Origin: Spirochaeta sp.
GTDB taxonomy: Bacteria > Spirochaetota > Spirochaetia > DSM-27196 > Alkalispirochaetaceae
NCBI GenBank assembly: GCA_007117185.1
Contig: SKHA01000081.1
Span: 1 to 15,724, forward strand
Direction: 5' to 3'
DNA length: 15,724 nt
In this document: positions 14,496-15,724 of the stretch, in pieces
How positions within the stretch are numbered: the stretch's first letter is position 1
Layout: every line of letters starts with the position of its first letter
Program-made: the position numbers and the translations under genes
Notes under the pieces: generated by a model
Databases searched by the model: none
What the model was told of the DNA's origin: nothing
Seen by the model: only the letters and a program-made list of their open reading frames with translations

Positions 14496-14999
14496 TCACG
14501 TCAAGGCGTTCACCAGCGCCCGGCCATACTCGGGTAAATCCGGCGGGCGTCGGCTGGAGATGAGGTTACGGTCCACCACCACCGGCTGGTCCACCCAGAT
14601 CGCTCCGGCGTTGGTCATGTCATCGCGAATCCCCGGGGTACTGGTCACCGTTCGGCCGGTGAGGATCCCCGCAGAAGCCAGTACCCATCCGGCGTGACAG
14701 ATCTGCCCGATCACCGCGCCGCGGCGGTCCATTTCCCGGACCAGCTCCAAAACCCGGGGATACCGACGCAGTTTGTCCGGCGCCCACCCTCCCGGAACCA
14801 GGAGCATCGCGTAGTCCTGGGGGTTCGCCGTCTTGAAGCTGTGGGTGCTGGCAGCAGGGACGCCGTACTTACCCAGGTAGGTCACATCCGGTTCTTCCCC
14901 GAGGATGTGCACTGAATGTCCCGCTTCCTGCAGGCGCAGCGCCGGATACCAGAACTCCAGGTCTTCGAAATCGTTGTGAATCAGACTTGCAACAGTCAT
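14496..14999 (-). CDS. DJ-1/PfpI family protein (general stress protein 18/YhbO-like)
   Basis: This 167-residue cytoplasmic protein belongs to the DJ-1/ThiJ/PfpI superfamily. It shows FEDLEFWYPA (11-20, conserved Glu15), LLVPGGWAPDKLR (66-78) and the nucleophile elbow IGQICHAG with Cys101-His102. A C-terminal ISSRRPPDLPEYGRAL segment matches the YhbO/PfpI ending TSRxPxDLPxF. The PfpI branch has been described as proteases, glyoxalases or protein/nucleic-acid deglycases, and the activity is disputed; a role in carbonyl or oxidative stress is the safest statement. AAGGAG (15011-15006) lies 6 nt before ATG 14999, which rules out the longer frame starting at 15086. The gene precedes the mevalonate operon on the same strand, separated by 97 bp with a candidate promoter. 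It is therefore probably an independent unit or an occasional read-through partner. Confidence 0.87.
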   Translation of the reverse strand: MTVASLIHNDFEDLEFWYPALRLQEAGHSVHILGEEPDVTYLGKYGVPAASTHSFKTANPQDYAMLLVPGGWAPDKLRRYPRVLELVREMDRRGAVIGQICHAGWVLASAGILTGRTVTSTPGIRDDMTNAGAIWVDQPVVVDRNLISSRRPPDLPEYGRALVNALT

Positions 15000-15098
15000 A
15001 TCAAGCTCCTTTTCCGATCTCACCATAGTACTACCGCATCGGTGATATAGCGAGTCCTCTTGCCTTGGTGGAGGTAAATTTGTCACGATACCGACCCC
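15000..15098. promoter_or_regulatory. Divergent intergenic region between the DJ-1 gene and mnmA
   Basis: This 99-bp gap must hold the 5' signals of two diverging genes. The minus-strand ribosome binding site AAGGAG is at 15006-15011. On the plus strand GGAGG occurs at 15070-15074. Isolated TATA-like hexamers occur near 15043-15051, but I could not pair them with a convincing -35 box on either strand. No terminator or riboswitch is visible. Confidence 0.5.
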
Positions 15099-15724
15099 AT
15101 GGAACGGTATGCGGCGCTGGTCTCCGGCGGTGTTGACAGCTCATTGGCCCTTCATCAGCTTCTTGCCCGCCGCAAAAACGGCAGCGTTGCCGATGTGACG
15201 GCGTACTATCTCAAGATCTGGCTGGAGGACGAGTTGTCTTTCCTGGGCAGTTGTCCCTGGGAGGAAGACCTGAGCTACGCCCGCAGCGTGTGCGATGATC
15301 TGGGAGTACCCCTGGAAGTGATCCCGCTGCAGGAAGAGTATTACCAGCGGGTGGTGAGCTACACCCTCGCGGAGCTCCGTGCCGGCAGGACGCCGTCTCC
15401 GGACATCTTCTGCAACCAGCGGATAAAGTTTGGAGCGTTTCTGGAGGCGGTCCATGACGAATCCTGGGCGGGGCAGCGGGTTACCGTGGTGACCGGGCAC
15501 TACGCTCGCACCGCCACTGGAGACGACGGGTTGACCAGGCTGTACATGGCTCCGGACGCGGTGAAGGACCAGACCTATTTTCTCTCGCACCTGGGCCAGG
15601 AACAGGTGCAGCAGGCACTCTTTCCCCTGGGATCGATGACCAAACGGGAGGTCCGGCAGCACGCGGCAGACCTGGAGCTGGCCACCCGGGATCGCCCGGA
15701 CAGCCAGGGGATCTGCTTTCTGGG
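15099..15724 (+). CDS. mnmA: tRNA-specific 2-thiouridylase MnmA, 3' truncated by window edge
   Basis: MnmA adenylates and thiolates U34 in the wobble position of Lys, Glu and Gln tRNAs in the cytoplasm, with sulfur delivered by a relay or a cysteine desulfurase. The first 208 residues are present. They carry the PP-loop SGGVDSS (9-15), AGRTPSPDIFCNQRIKFG with the first catalytic cysteine Cys105, TGHYAR (132-137), KDQTYFL (156-162) and DSQGICFL with the second catalytic cysteine Cys206. The order and spacing match E. coli MnmA closely. The frame is still open at the last base, so the C-terminal beta-barrel domain is outside. ATG 15099 is the only standard start before an upstream in-frame TAA at 15075. 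However, the nearest Shine-Dalgarno-like sequence is 24 nt away, so translation initiation is unusual or leaderless. Confidence 0.94.
   Translation, partial: MERYAALVSGGVDSSLALHQLLARRKNGSVADVTAYYLKIWLEDELSFLGSCPWEEDLSYARSVCDDLGVPLEVIPLQEEYYQRVVSYTLAELRAGRTPSPDIFCNQRIKFGAFLEAVHDESWAGQRVTVVTGHYARTATGDDGLTRLYMAPDAVKDQTYFLSHLGQEQVQQALFPLGSMTKREVRQHAADLELATRDRPDSQGICFL

Noticed and set aside
15033..15043. Small inverted repeat ACCG-CAT-CGGT in the divergent gap as an operator
   Set aside because: Four-base arms are expected by chance and nothing else marks the site.
15000..15086. Upstream extension of the DJ-1 gene to 15086
   Set aside because: AAGGAG sits 6 nt before ATG 14999, which begins exactly at the conserved first beta strand; the extension has no family match.

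Overview
The window is GC-rich bacterial DNA (by eye roughly 60-65% G+C), densely packed with genes. It most resembles a free-living spirochaete (Spirochaetota, Spirochaetales). The main reason is a five-gene mevalonate block in the order HMG-CoA synthase, type 2 IPP isomerase, class II HMG-CoA reductase, diphosphomevalonate decarboxylase, phosphomevalonate kinase plus mevalonate kinase. As I recall, this is the order of the separate genes in Borrelia. The presequence-protease-like M16C peptidase and the 359-residue class IIA aldolase also fit. The phylum is an inference; no rRNA or marker gene is in the window.

Plus strand, 1-7692. The window opens inside an M16C metallopeptidase (truncated at the left edge). 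An XpaC-like membrane protein and a TelA-like protein follow as a tight pair, then a short-chain dehydrogenase 10 bp later. A 60-bp gap with a candidate promoter precedes class IIA fructose-bisphosphate aldolase. Almost fused to the aldolase is a two-gene unit: a condensation/alcohol-acetyltransferase-fold protein with an HxxxDG motif, and a six-helix membrane protein with an N-terminal zinc ribbon (DUF6320-like). These two share a 4-nt ATGA overlap.

Minus strand, 7702-14999. The convergent unit is read right to left. It starts with a DJ-1/PfpI protein (14999-14496). After a 97-bp gap with a candidate promoter comes the mevalonate operon: HMGS, IDI-2, HMGR, MvaD and a single 671-residue polypeptide carrying phosphomevalonate kinase (N-terminal) and mevalonate kinase (C-terminal). 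Gene junctions are 4-nt overlap, 5-nt gap, 4-nt gap and 8-nt overlap, so the unit looks translationally coupled. It encodes every step from acetoacetyl-CoA plus acetyl-CoA to IPP and DMAPP. Only acetoacetyl-CoA thiolase is not in the window.

Right edge. mnmA (tRNA 2-thiouridylase) begins divergently at 15099 and runs off the window.

The most notable points are the PMK-MVK fusion, a perfectly spaced Shine-Dalgarno sequence inside a 20-bp near-palindrome at the fusion junction, an 18-bp tandem duplication that copies the IDI-2 start codon at the HMGS/IDI-2 overlap, and the acyltransferase/zinc-ribbon membrane protein pair. I see no mobile element, CRISPR array, tRNA or rRNA. No gene-free stretch exceeds about 100 bp.
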